A DNA stretch of 64,000 bases, taken from Chrysomallon squamiferum (taxonomy: Eukaryota; Mollusca; Gastropoda; Neomphalida; Peltospiridae). A program made the translations under genes and the position numbers. The notes under the pieces are model-generated. The model did no database searches and was not told the origin of the DNA. It worked only from the letters and a program-made list of their open reading frames with translations. Shown here piece after piece: positions 12,213-46,375 of this stretch (its first letter is position 1; the number at the start of each line of letters is the position of its first letter). The stretch spans positions 1,094,111-1,158,110 of the forward strand of contig CM022674.1 of the NCBI GenBank assembly GCA_012295275.1. Reading direction: 5' to 3'.

Positions 12213-13596
12213 TTGACAAGAGATATGACAGAGGATGGAATCAAAAGCGATTAGTTTATCAGGATTTCTTTGCATCAGATATAATCGTATTAAACAAATA
12301 AATGAATTCGAAGAAAGGAGTATTTATGTAAAATAATCGACACTGGCGAGGAATGAAAAGAAAAATTTGCTGCTGAGATTCAATTCTGGGGCTTTATGTT
12401 TGTGAAACGTATGGAAAATCACGATGCAGTCTGTGTACGTGAATACTACTTCCCTGAAGCTTTTCAAAAATATTTTTTATTATTTTATTTTTTATTTTTA
12501 TTTATTTTATTTTATTTTATTTTATTTGTAAAATAATAATAATAAAAATTAAAAAATGAATAAATAATAAAATAGAAAAACTCCCACAAAAAAAAAAAAA
12601 AAAAAAAAGAAATAATCTTAATGTCATGCAAAAATACTTTTTTTTACATTTTGTTGCTGGATTTTCTTGTTATTTGCTTTTGGCGAAAACTGTCAGTATA
12701 AATAGTTATTTCTGTTATTATTAATTTTTGTTTTTCATATTTTTTTCTTTCATTCTTTTTCTTTCTTTCTTTCTCTCCTTTCTTCTTTCTTTCTTTCTTT
12801 ATTTACTGTCGTTGTTGTTGTTATTGTTATTATTATTTTATAAGCTGAGACAGAGAGATAGAGAAAAATAGATGTTATAGATTTTTGCCATTGTTTTGTT
12901 TTGTTGTGTTTTTTCGTTTATTTTATATTTTATTATTTATTATTTATTTTTTTTATTCTTTTTTTTTTTTTTATTTTAGTATCTTGTTGTTGTTATTGAA
13001 TATGATGTATATTTAATTTGCGTTAACCAACACTACACATTATTAAAGCCTTTAATTGAACAAAGAAAGAAATATGAATAATAAGGTAATAAAAACCAAC
13101 GATATAGACTACATTCGTGTGTCTTCTGAATTTATGACCTACGTATACAGTAGTTTCAAATCACCAGATTTTTATTATTTCAAGTCAAACACATTTATCC
13201 CTACGAATATCTTCACAGTTTCTGAAAGACGGTGATACAAAATTCTTTAGTCTCATGTCAAATTAATGACCCTTGTTTCTGAAGACTACTCAAGTACTGT
13301 GATGGCTCTGAAATATCTGTCTCACACCTTCACGTATATAATTCGGAAGGAGCAAGGTTTTTATTTAAGGGCAAGGATTTTACAAGTATAAAAGATATCA
13401 GTCCAAAAGTTTAAATTCAACCGACTTTCACAACAAAAAGAACATTTCGTTTTACAGACAGGGTATCACTTAATATCTATATCTATCTACATGTATTATC
13501 TATTTGTCTATCTATCTCTGTCTGTCTATCTATTTATCTATCTATCTAATATCTACATATGTATGTATATATGTATGTGTGTGTGTGTATGTATGC

Positions 13597-13600
13597 ATGC

Positions 13601-13650
<50 letters not shown>
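13597..13650. repeat. (GT)n microsatellite
   Basis: Roughly 25 GT units, preceded by TATC and TATG repeats. Confidence 0.85.
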
Positions 13651-13658
<8 letters not shown>

Positions 13659-14444
13659 TATAATAGGGGTCTTTGGTTTTTTCGTTTAGGGTGGATGGAT
13701 ACGACAAACTTTTTAAATTTTTATTCTTATTTGTTTTTCCTTTGGAAAATGACCCATCTAGCGAAATGTACATCCATTTTATTACTAAATGAGTATACTA
13801 ACCGGAATTATACTTTTTTTTTTCTTCTACATTCTTGACAAGAAGGAGACGTACCCAAACTACGTTCACCGTCCTCAACCACCCTCCCTCTCTTTTGATT
13901 CCGCACTTTGGCTCTTTATTCATTTCCACAAGTACAAGCGAATTAACGATGATTTGTGATTTGCAGATGCTGAAATATTTCACGGGTGACAGTAAAGGAG
14001 TAGGCCTGTGGGAGGACAGCGTGTCTTGAATGATTCTGTTTACTGCTGGTGGCGTCGACTCTCGGAAGAATTAATAGTTTTACTTTAGTGACACATCGAG
14101 ATGTTTAGTCTTTCTTAGCAGAGTAGTGACGTTCAGAGGAGAAAGTGAATGGTCGTAGTTATTTATTGTGACCAGTGTCGCCAAAACGTTTTGTCATAGG
14201 AATGAAGAAGAAATAAAGAAAGCAAGGAAGAAGGGAAAGAAATAAATAAAGAAAGAAAGAAAGAAAGCAAGGAAGAAGGGAAATAAATTAAGTAAGGAAG
14301 GAAGAAGGGAAAGAAAAAAAAAAGATAGAAAATGAAAACAAATAAGGAAAAAGAAGATACGAAGGTATGAATCAAAGATAATGAAGGAAAACAAAAAAAG
14401 AAATAAAAAAGAAAAGAAACAGCAACAGCGAAAAGCACGCGCGT

Positions 14445-14508
<64 letters not shown>
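14445..14508. repeat. (AC)n microsatellite
   Basis: About 32 AC units, preceded by a purine-rich AAGG/AAAG segment (14210-14400) with an internal duplication of the AAGCAAGGAAGAAGGGAAA motif. Confidence 0.85.
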
Positions 14509-14513
<5 letters not shown>

Positions 14514-15250
14514 ATAGCCCAAAACTAGTAAACTGATAATAACATTATGTAAAACGAAATCCACTTCAGATGACAACACTGTTTATTATGTGCAATACAA
14601 AGAACAAAATATAAACACCAGTTTAAATGTAGTTGAGGAAAAGAGTAATCACTATATTCATTTTACTAAATAATAATAATAATAATAATAACAAGAAGAA
14701 GAAGAAGACGAAGAAGAAGAATAAATAAATAAATAAATATTACAAAATTAAATACAGTAAATATTATTTAATAATTAAAGAAACAAAAGTGAATGAAATA
14801 AATAATTAAATAATTAAAAGTTACATTAATATATTAAGTTACAGCGACCGCCAATCTAACATTTAAGTCTATGAACGAGGTTATGATATAGAGCCTAACA
14901 ACACCCATCATCTTTCTTTTCCTTTCCTGGCAATGATCCACAAAATAACTTTTACTACTAAATTTTGTGCGAAAATATAACAGCATTTTAATATATTTAT
15001 TACTGTCAAATTCCTTTATTTATTTCCTTTTCCATTTGATATGTTTGTTTAAAAGAACGAAATTTATGCTATTTTCAAAATAGAAATCATATTTTTTTCT
15101 TCTTCTTTTTTTTTTTTTTTAATTTTTTTTATTTTTTTTTTTTTTTTTTTTATGATTAAACTATGCATGTAAAACGTTTTAATGATCTGTAGAGAATCCA
15201 AAAAAAAAAAAAAAAAAAAAAAAAGAAATTATATGAATATAAACATTTGG

Positions 15251-15256
15251 TTTATT
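15251..15256 (-). terminator. Possible poly(A) signal of the precursor gene
   Basis: AATAAA on the minus strand lies about 60 bases after the stop codon of the 145-residue precursor. The surroundings are very AT-rich, so the match may be chance. Confidence 0.35.
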
Positions 15257-15316
15257 TTTTATTTTTTTATTTTATAATTATCATAATGTTTTTAATGTTT
15301 TTAAATTAAAGGGAGA

Positions 15317-36329
<21,013 letters not shown>

Positions 36330-36486
36330 CTTTGTTTTCGTCTAGTTTTCGAACTGTAACGTCTTCTTTTCGTCTGTCAGAGGAAGAAGAAGAGAAAAAA
36401 AATAGGTAAATAATTTGTCGTCTGCTTCAAGAATGTGAACCGGCGAGTCCCGCTAAAAACAGCAAAGCACCGACAGCAACTAGGAA

Positions 36487-36492
36487 TTTATA
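36487..36492 (-). promoter_or_regulatory. TATA box of the precursor gene
   Basis: GGTATAAATTCC on the minus strand lies about 160 bases upstream of the ATG, which would place transcription start near 36460 and give a 5' leader of about 130 bases with a pyrimidine-rich stretch. Inverted CCAAT motifs lie further upstream near 36586 and 36652. Confidence 0.5.
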
Positions 36493-37229
36493 CCAAGCCT
36501 TAATGTTAGAGAATTAAGTGAAAGTGCCGCCAACACCTACCATGCAAAGTCGTTACAGATTGGACCAACAGCCAAAGCTTAACGACCAATCATATTCGCT
36601 GAACGAAACCGCGATGGGCTTCCTTAGCGCGTGGATAAATAGTTACAAAAGAACCAATGATTCCGTCCTTGGTCTTCGAAAACATCGGGGATGGGCAAAG
36701 AAAAGATTTTTCGAGCGTGGTTGAATCTATTCACTATGCACAGTTTCTGATGGGCGGTCTCCGGAGAATTTCGCGCGCCAGAGACACTGTTTCAGAAATG
36801 AGAATAATATCGATGTAAAAAGGCGCGAAACGGCACGTGTAGCAGCGATGACGCTAGATTAAACAATGACGCCTGATATCGCAGCAGGCAGATCACACTT
36901 TCGCGCGCTTTAATTAATCTGCTTTGTAAAGGTCACCCAGTGTGGGCTTCAGATTTGTCGCTGTTAACTAACGAAACTGTATGTATTCTGTATTTGTTTA
37001 AATATCGAGATTTTTTTTTTTTTCCTGTGTTTTCGAGCAGATGTTTAGTGTTAAAATGGTTTATTAAAATGGTGCTGTTGTCGTTGTTAAAACAAAAATA
37101 TTCTCTGTTTATATACTTTAAAAATTTCGATTTCGCAAATCACATACGAAAACAAAAATAAAGAAAACTATCGTCTGTTAAGGGGAAGTAATTGTTTACT
37201 ACAACTAATACTAAAATTACTCTTTGGCC

Positions 37230-37277
<48 letters not shown>

Positions 37278-38654
37278 GACATCATTATACTTAATTGTAT
37301 TTGATGTTGAAGTTAGACGTGTATAATTATAAATTTGGTGTGGACGAAACATAATCAACACGATATATTATTAGAACGTCAAAATATGAAGAAAAAAAAC
37401 TGTATGCGAGTGGGTTGGGTTTTTGATGAGTGTGGTTTATGTATTAAATGACTTTTCAAGACGTGCCAATGGTTTTTTGATAAATGTATCAAATTTGTAT
37501 TTATTTTTCAGTGATAGTGTTTGATTTATTTGACGTTGTACACTTAACTTTGCTGTTACAAAGCATGAAAACAAATAAGCGCCCACGTTCCAAGAGATGC
37601 ATGCAGTCTGCTTTTCATGATGCACGTGTATGTGCAGAATGACATTTTTTTGGGGGGAGGGTGGTTTTATATCATCAACAACTGACTAAACCATTTAAAA
37701 TTGTTTGTTGTATGTTTTAAATATACGAAATATGATTTTTTGTTTTTCTTTTTCAGATTTATTTCGTGTATGTATGTGTGTTAGTGTTGTGTGCGTGTAT
37801 GTGTAGGTGTGCGTGTGTGGGCGTGTTTCTTCCTCTCTTTTTTCCCCAAGCAGTTCCGAGTTTGAAAAAGGTTATATGCATATTTTACTTCTATTTTTAT
37901 TTTATTTTTCTTATCTATCTAGCTATCTATCTAGCTAGCTATCTTTTTTATTTATTTATTTATTTATTTATAAGACGAAAATGCAGCCTTTTGATGTGAC
38001 AATCCACAAAATTAATATAAATATCTTAAAACAAACCTTTTATTATGAAAATTGAGAAAATTCTTTCACTTCACTAACGCTGTCCTGGGAGAGAACTGAA
38101 TGATGCACTTTAAAACACTTTTTCTTTTTTCCTGTTTTTTTTTTTTTTTTTTTTAATCAACTGTTTATGGCACTATCCAATCCGAAAGTATCTTCCAGTC
38201 ACGTGACTCGTTAAATCAAATCACGCGACGTCTGACGGAAGAGCGGATTCAGTCATACCACGAACAAGCAAAATTCAGAACACACTGAAAAATCGTTTCT
38301 TATTTCCCTACAGAATGTTTTTAAAATGACGATAATTGTTCGGATATTATTTTTATTTTATTTTTCTTCGTTTTTATCTTGATTGTTGTGTGGTTTCATT
38401 TTTTTTCTGTTTGTTTGCTTTTCGTTGTTCTTTTGTTGTTCTTTTGTTATTGTTGATTTTGAGTGGTTTTTGTTGTTGGTTTTTTTGCATGTAATAAATT
38501 AATTTTTATACAACGACTTTTTTTCTTCTTCTTTTGGTTTTCTTTAATTTTATTTTGTCGTTGTCTTGACAACCAGTCTAAAGTTTCTAGTGTATATTCC
38601 GCCATGTTTTGAAATGGCAGAGTGATTCGTAAATACTAATTTAAATCATTTTAA

Positions 38655-38679
38655 ATAATAATAATAATAATAATAATAA

Positions 38680-38730
<51 letters not shown>
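38655..38730. repeat. (AAT)n(ATT)n palindrome
   Basis: AAT units pass directly into ATT units, a self-complementary microsatellite able to extrude as a hairpin. Confidence 0.8.
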
Positions 38731-39715
38731 ACAATAATTAGAAGAATAAGAAGATGATGATGCTGATAATGAATTTAACAGTAATAATAGTAGCCGATGT
38801 ATCAATAGGAGCGGCAGTTGTAGTAGTAGCTGCTGCTGTAATAATAGTAGTAGTCATTAACAACAACAACAACAACAACAACAAGGTCGTCCATCTATTA
38901 TTATCATCATCATCATTATTATCATCATCGCTGTGTAGTTTTTAACAATCAGTATTGCTGTTGTCGTCGTGATCGTCGTTGTTGCTGTTACTTCTGTCAC
39001 GTCGTGACCGTGGGTGGGAGGTGACAGACGTAACTCACGCACAGATTAATAATATTCACACACGTGCGGCCTCCACATCAAAAACACTGTTACGTCACAA
39101 GCATTAATGAGATAAATTCACGGTAACGTGGAGTTTTGAGAAGCGGTTGTCAAGCGCTCTCAGTTCCCTAGTGACCGGTCTGCGCTTAGCGATGTCGAGT
39201 GATAAATCAGTTCGTTTTCATTACGGTTTCCATTTTTCAAAAACCCGCTCGGTAAATTATGACGCGGATAATTTTTTTTTTTTTTTTTTTTTTGGCCATA
39301 AAGAAAGCAATTGTGGCTGGATTGTTTTATTAATAATAACGAACCAAGTATCGTAATTATGACGATTTTTTTTTTTTTTTTGTTTTTTTGTTTTAATATT
39401 TATTTTATTTTATTTAAAAATATATTGATTTATTTATTCTTATCGTTTTTATTGTTGCTGTTGTTATTATTATTTTTAGTAGTAGTAGTAAAAGTATTGT
39501 TGATGTTGTTGCTGTTAGGGTTAATGCTGTAATTATTATTATTGTTGTTGTTATCTTTAGTATTAGTTGTAGTAGTAGAGTTGTAGTAGTAGTAGACGTA
39601 CTAGTAGTAATAGTAGTAGTAGTAGCAGAAACAGTAGTATCTTAATTGTTTTCGTGAATAGCAATTTTTTATTTATTTCAAAGATGGTTGTTTTTGTTAG
39701 GTTATTAATTTTAAT

Positions 39716-39716
39716 C

Positions 39717-39785
<69 letters not shown>

Positions 39786-39900
39786 CTCTGTCTCTGTCTA
39801 TCCCTCTTTCTCGCTCTCTCTCTCTCTCTCTGTGTCTCTGTCTCTGTCTATCCCTCTTTCTCGCTCTCTCTCGCTCTCTCTCTCTCTCTTTATATATATA
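39716..39900. repeat. (CT)n array with an internal ~56-bp duplication
   Basis: After about 30 CT units, a block containing CTGTCTATCCCTCTTTCTCG appears twice in tandem, followed by TA repeats. Confidence 0.8.
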
Positions 39901-40550
39901 TATACACACATACACAGACATATATAGATAGATAGATATACACACATACACCATGAACTATTATATATATATATATGAATGGAAGATAAAAAAATGAATG
40001 AATGAATGAATAATAATAATAATTATTATTATTCTAAAGTCGACTGTCTGTTCTTTCCGCGAAGATAACACTAGATTTTAAACATTGTTGGTTACCATAA
40101 CAATCCATCATTTTCTTCCACGTTTTGGTCTTCTGTTAATACCTTTCTGATTGCTGCCCGATTCCAGAATGTTTGTAGCGTTAATTATGTATGACGTCAT
40201 CTAATTGTTGACGTCATAATAGCCCGTTTTCTCCATAAACACCGTCATTCATTGAGGACTTGTGAATTTTATCATAAATCAAGAAATTACAAATGTAGGA
40301 GTAAACTTTATTGTAAAGGAAAACTGTGAGTATGCACGCATAAATGCACGTGGATATACATGTATATGTGTAAGTGTGTATGTTGTGTGTCGTATGATAC
40401 GGAGTGTAATGAGTCGGCACAGACTGATGTTTATATAACGTATACTTTGTAATGATCATCATGGTATAGTTTATTTCAGAAAGACTAACAGTAATATCAC
40501 ATAGAAAGAGTTGGAAATTGTTTTACATAAGATACATCAAAATGGATACA

Positions 40551-40577
40551 AATAATAATAATAATAATATAATAATG

Positions 40578-40649
<72 letters not shown>
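40551..40649. repeat. (AAT)n microsatellite
   Basis: About 30 AAT units with few interruptions. Confidence 0.9.
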
Positions 40650-40653
<4 letters not shown>

Positions 40654-42140
40654 TAAGACTTGGTTATTAATGTTTCAGTATCTGTTACTAGGTGACTCGA
40701 AATTAAACCGAACGTAAAGACATATATAACCTGGAAGATATGAAATATCTTTGTGTCCGCTACAAGTGTTTGCAGTCCAAGACATCTTGATTATTTCCCA
40801 CGAGAGAATGCGATGATGTGTTGTACTTGCTGTGAAATAATAAACAGATTTCATATTAACACAAAAAAAAACAATTTCCAGACCAGACAGACGTCACAGA
40901 AACACGTTAGTTGAAGATCAAGCGTCAGTATACGAAGGACAATGTAAGAATGGAAGAAGCGAAAGAATGAATGAATGAACGAACGAATCAACGAATGAAT
41001 AAAAGACACCTTAAACTATATTACTGACAGCTCTGCTCATGTTACTGTTAGATTGTCAAAAAAAAAAAAAAAATGTGATAATAATGTGATTAGAAGAAGA
41101 AAAAAAAATATTTACACCACTGCATGAGTTACTCTTTTACTCTTTACGATGAACGGCAGCAATGGTTATTTTATTTAACAGCGAGGATGAAAATGGAACG
41201 GGAAAATAATTCATTTGGCGTACTAAAGTGAATTGATATTGTAAGCCATCGGAACGATAGAAAAATCTTTCTAACAACTGAACAACGCTATTTGTATGCA
41301 AAATGATATGAATTCATAGTACGGTATGGAAACGTATGTAATATTACTTTATGTCTTATGTAGAATTGACAGCTAAAGCTTTAAAATAGCATACGATTAC
41401 AAGATATTGTAAAGTAAATTGTTATATCTGATACAACGCAGCGTTATAATATGTGAACCCATGCGACTCATGAATATCAACCAGAAACCGCAAAAATTAT
41501 AGATTTTTTTTTTTTTTTATATTTATTTATTATTATTATTATTTATTTATTAATTTATTTATTTATCTATTTATTTATTTATCGATTTATTTTATTTATT
41601 TATTTATTTATTATTTTTATTATATTATTATAGTGTTGTTATTATTATTGTTATTATTTTTTTATGGTTTTTGTAATATTATTAGAAATAAGAAAAAATG
41701 CTTAATATTTACGCAATTAGTAAAAATCATACGTATATATAATATATATAAAAAAAATTATTAATATTTTGATATGACGATACAAAAAAAGGCGCGTTGT
41801 CTGCAGACTCTATTGTTCAATTTTCAACAAGCAGTAACAGATTTATGAAGATTCACCGAGCAAAACGATTTTTCAGACCAATTAACCGCCTTCCTGCGAC
41901 CACGTAATATCATCTTACTCCGTGAGTATTGTAACAATCAGCAGCTTCAGTAAAAAAAGAAAAAAATACAAGTTTATTAATGTTCGCATATTTCCGAAAC
42001 GTCAAAGGTAGACCTGCAAAAAAATTGATCCTTTTCTTGAAACAGAGAGATACGTATTTCGAGACAAATTAATAAAAAAATATGTATATATATAAAAAAT
42101 TGTGCTTATGTAATATACAGGTTAATATCATTTTGCTCCT

Positions 42141-42145
<5 letters not shown>

Positions 42146-42196
<51 letters not shown>
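42146..42196. repeat. (GT)n microsatellite
   Basis: About 25 GT units. Confidence 0.9.
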
Positions 42197-42199
<3 letters not shown>

Positions 42200-42408
42200 C
42201 AGCCATACACAAACACATAAATATACAAATATACATACGCACAGTAAACGATGTCTTAATTATTATTATCATCATCATTATTGTTGTTGTTTTTGTTGTT
42301 TTTGGTATCTTGTTGTTGTTTGTTTGTATTTGTTGTTGTTTTAAATTGAATTACGAGTTAGAGACAGAAAGGAAATCCACGGTGAAAGGGAGGGAGTTAT
42401 AGGGACTG

Positions 42409-42431
42409 CAGAGAGAGAGAGAAGAAGAAGA

Positions 42432-42514
<83 letters not shown>
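42409..42514. repeat. (GA)n microsatellite with GAA block
   Basis: A few GA units, four to five GAA units, then about 38 GA units. Confidence 0.9.
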
Positions 42515-42519
<5 letters not shown>

Positions 42520-44356
42520 CAAGAGAGAATTCCTTTTCAGAAAACATATTCATCTTTTTTTTTGGGGGGGGGGTGTTGTTGTTTTATTAAATTCTGTTGT
42601 TCTTGCATAATCAGGTAAAATCAGTAATAATAGTATAATGATGACATTTTATTATCCAAATGTCACATGTATACGCGCACACACACAGTCAATATTCGAT
42701 AACTCGAGATGGAAGGTACGAGCTGAAACAGTTCGAGTAATAGGGCCTTCGAGATATCGAATACTGAATATATACAACAGTTCCGACAAGCGAATAATGT
42801 ACGTTTCATATTTTAAAAACTCACTCTTTCGTATTTACTGGGCCACGCAAATAACAAAATAAATAAAAGAGAAATTTAAATTAATTTGAGATAAATATGC
42901 AAACAAAAATAAATTCTGTACATGCATGTGAAAATGTATATGATAAGACTATGATACCATATTTATGATGATAACTTGAAGAATAACGGAGTAACGGTAG
43001 TTTTATGCCTGGATATATTTCGTATCAATCCTGTCAAAGAAATCTTGGTGTCATTTTAACATGAATTTTTTGCTCTTTCTAATGATGAATAATGTTTTAG
43101 GAAAATAATAATTTAGAAAATTTTGTCACATATTTTCTCTACATTTGTGTATTAAAAAAACGCCTGATTTTTTTTGTTAAATCAAATAAAAAGTGTAACT
43201 TTTAAAATAACAGACTAATCATAAATATCTTTTTTACAAGTCCTTGAAACGACCAGATTTTTTATTTGATTTTTGATTTTTTTTTTTTTTTTAAATTTCT
43301 TTCGATTGATATAAATAAGAAAAAAAATCCAGAAAACTATATAAATAGAGGTATTCAGATATGAAATATCACTATTAAATCAGAAAACTATCTTTAATTG
43401 CAAAGTCTATAAAACCAATGTTTATTAAATTGTCAAAAAAAAAAATATATATAATAATGACAAAATGGATTAGTATGACACCGTTCTTAATTAATTAAGC
43501 ATTTTAAAATGACACTGTTGATTTTTTCTTCTAGTCATGACGTCATCGCAGGCATGGGGCTCGATTTTTAGTTTCTTTGAAGTGTCCCCCCAACCAAAAA
43601 AAAAAAAAAATAATAATAATAATAATAATAAACAATAAATAAATAAATAAACAAACAATAAATATCGGTCCGCTAAGTGTACAGTAACATGAACTCGTTG
43701 GTTAAAATGGCGGTGATTTGTTAAGAGTTTTACTTCATTGTCGTAATCTGTTATTACGATGATGTGTCGACCAACACAACAGACCGATAACTTGAAAGTA
43801 TAAAGAATTTCTAATGAACTATTTTACTTATTCCGCCACAGGTGCATTTTGAAGTTAATTCTATCTCCATGAGTTAATACTGCATATTAAAATACTAAAG
43901 GATACATTATTAATTGACCAATCAATTACCGATGTGATTCTATATTTAACTTTAGTTACCATTTTGTTGCATATCAAATCAACGTGAGGCATGATAAAGT
44001 GCATTTTATCCCCTTGTTTTACATACATAATTTGACCCTCTTATTCTGGTATGAAGTTGTCATATGAAAGTACATTTTCTCTTTATCACTTCATTTTCTT
44101 ATTTCTATTTTATCTTTTTTTTTTTGTTTCTTGTATTTTAATTTAGAAAGTTTGGATAATAATTCTCAGCGGGAAATGAGTTAGATTCAGTTTTGAAATG
44201 GCAATGCTCTCGTAAGTACTAATGATGTATTTTAAATATATATATATATTTATACATTATACCACTATTATTTATTTTATGTATATTCTGATTAGGTTGA
44301 CATTTGTGTTTGTGTGTATTTACGTTTCTGTGTGTGTGCGCGTATGTGTTTATGAC

Positions 44357-44512
<156 letters not shown>

Positions 44513-44689
44513 CATGCATTTTATTATTTATTATTGCTGTGGTAAATTAAAAACCAAATAAAAAGAGAAAAATATTCAGCCGAAATTCTATGAATTTTTA
44601 ATTTACTCTTTATTTACATAAATGCATCAGAAGTATCTGCTAAATATAAATCTCATGTACATACAACACTGCCCATCTCTCTTACAATA

Positions 44690-44976
44690 TACACTGAAGA
44701 TCCCTTATCCGATATTCCGAAACATTAAACTTTTTATCAGCTGCAGAAAGAGTCACACCTTAGAGTTTCTGGAGTTTTGCATACACAAGCTTCATTTTAT
44801 GCACAAATTTATTTTTAAAAAAAACTACATTTTACCAAATTCCAGCAGACTATCTACATAAACCCTGTGTAAAATAGAAATGGAAATTGTATTTAGATTT
44901 AGATCCTGTTCTTCCTATATTCTAAAATTCAAAGCAGTTCTGGTCCCAAGGGTTCGGATAAAGGATTTTCAAACTG
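44690..44976. mobile_element. Possible MITE with ~19-bp terminal inverted repeats
   Basis: CTGAAGATCCCTTATCCGA at 44694-44712 is matched in reverse complement by TTGAAAATCCTTTATCCGA ending at 44972 (16 of 19 identical). The ~280-base interior has no coding capacity. The termini resemble the GATCCCTTATCCGA-type ends of old non-autonomous DNA transposons known from other animals. No clear target-site duplication is visible. Confidence 0.4.
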
Positions 44977-45303
44977 CATTAAGTAAATAGGCAGATATAT
45001 CATTTTTGTTTACTGTTTAACATTACATAATTTCGTTATTAACACATTGGCAGACTAGTATTTCATTAACTGCAGCCGCCACTGACAAGAAAAATACTTT
45101 AAAACATTCATTTTTCATCAATAGTAAGTTAAAGAGACACAACTCAGTGGTGGTTTTTGTTCAATATCACATGACTTAAGGTCAGAGTTCACCATATAAT
45201 AAGGCGTTAATAAAACTCGATCTCTGATTGATTATTGAAAAATAATTTAATAATATCAGTCGGAAAATATTTTGGTTATGGGAATGCCCTGTTGATGTAT
45301 TTA

Positions 45304-45305
<2 letters not shown>

Positions 45306-45368
<63 letters not shown>

Positions 45369-45370
45369 TA
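45306..45370. repeat. (AAT)n microsatellite
   Basis: About 21 AAT units, complementary to the ATT array at 45727-45810. Confidence 0.9.
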
Positions 45371-45724
45371 ATATAATAAAAATAATAACAATAATAACAG
45401 TAAGAAGAACAGTGAAGAAGAACAGTGAAGAAGGAATAAAAAAAAAAGGTGGTGGTTATGAAAAAAAAGCAATCATAAAAATGATTAGCAATAAAGTATC
45501 TTTAATATATACCATCCCATGGACAAAAACACATAGAAAACATTCTGACAAATTATTTGCAGATGACTGGCAAAGACACCAAAATAGAGCACACAGAAAA
45601 TTGATCTGGACAGTAATCACACTTAGGGTCAATGAGACAAACTAATGTCATACAAAATTCACAATGTTGATTACTGCTGTTGTTTCATTTCTATCATAGC
45701 GTCATCACCATTATTCTCATTATA

Positions 45725-45726
<2 letters not shown>

Positions 45727-45810
<84 letters not shown>
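45727..45810. repeat. (ATT)n microsatellite
   Basis: About 28 ATT units. Together with 45306-45370 it forms an inverted repeat around a ~360-base spacer. Confidence 0.9.
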
Positions 45811-45813
<3 letters not shown>

Positions 45814-46029
45814 TTATTTGAAAGACTTTTTTTATATCTAAAGCATTACATATGTGTAAACAGTGAACATTTAATTCTAACTTCATTTATTATATTATTT
45901 ATTTTCTTTTTTTGGGGGGAAAAAAATTTAATAATAATAATTTACAAATTTTACTTTTACACTGAAAATGTCTTTTTTGGGGGGGCATAAAACTCATAAA
46001 TCTTGTTCATTTTAACATACAAATCTTTT

Positions 46030-46045
46030 TTTATTTTTTTTTATT
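46030..46045 (-). terminator. Possible poly(A) signals of ABCF3
   Basis: Two AATAAA motifs on the minus strand lie about 175-190 bases after the ABCF3 stop codon. This spacing is reasonable, but the AT-rich context lowers specificity. Confidence 0.35.
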
Positions 46046-46219
46046 AAAGTTACATTATTAACAGATCTAGCAAGCTTTATGAATACATTTAAAAAAAAAG
46101 AAAAATGAACACAAAGTTCATCGTTTCTCTATTAAATTAAACCACGGATTCTCCTGAGTTATGAACAGAAAAATCACGTCCGACACAAACTGTCACTCAA
46201 GGCTACGTTCAGCCAATCG

Positions 46220-46375
46220 TCAAATGCCTTTGTCCTGAAGCTCCGCCTCCACTATGGTCTTGTACTGGTCAAACCCGCCTTCCAGAGAAACCACAGTTTT
46301 ATTGCCCACGACCCACAATTCATTGCAAACCTTTCTGATGAGCCTTTCGTCGTGAGAAACCAACACAACACCACC
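46220..46375 (-). CDS. ABCF3: ABCF3 terminal exon 19
   Basis: Encodes [20 protein letters not shown] through [20 protein letters not shown]-Ile and stops at TGA. Length and ending agree with the family. Confidence 0.95.
   Translation of the reverse strand, partial: GGVVLVSHDERLIRKVCNELWVVGNKTVVSLEGGFDQYKTIVEAELQDKGI

Larger units (their letters stand above)
9021..15316. other. Intergenic region between zinc-finger and precursor genes
   Basis: The left end carries the upstream region of the minus-strand zinc-finger gene, with a CCAAT-type motif near 9037-9041. The remainder is AT-rich with many simple repeats: T tracts with TTTG (9380-9600), TG/TA (10139-10201), TTTTA (10581-10625), ATT (11063-11132), AAAT (12043-12212), GT (13597-13650), AAG-type repeats (14210-14310) and AC (14445-14508). 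No protein frame outside repeats looks conserved. Confidence 0.6.

Noticed and set aside
36518-36724. Plus-strand 68-residue frame upstream of the precursor gene
   Set aside because: No domain, no homologous pattern and it lies in the likely promoter region of the minus-strand gene.
44622-44861. Plus-strand 79-residue frame
   Set aside because: It overlaps the MITE-like element and has no recognisable protein features.
45235-45645. Plus-strand 136-residue frame
   Set aside because: Mostly an AAT microsatellite translated as isoleucine, followed by unremarkable sequence.
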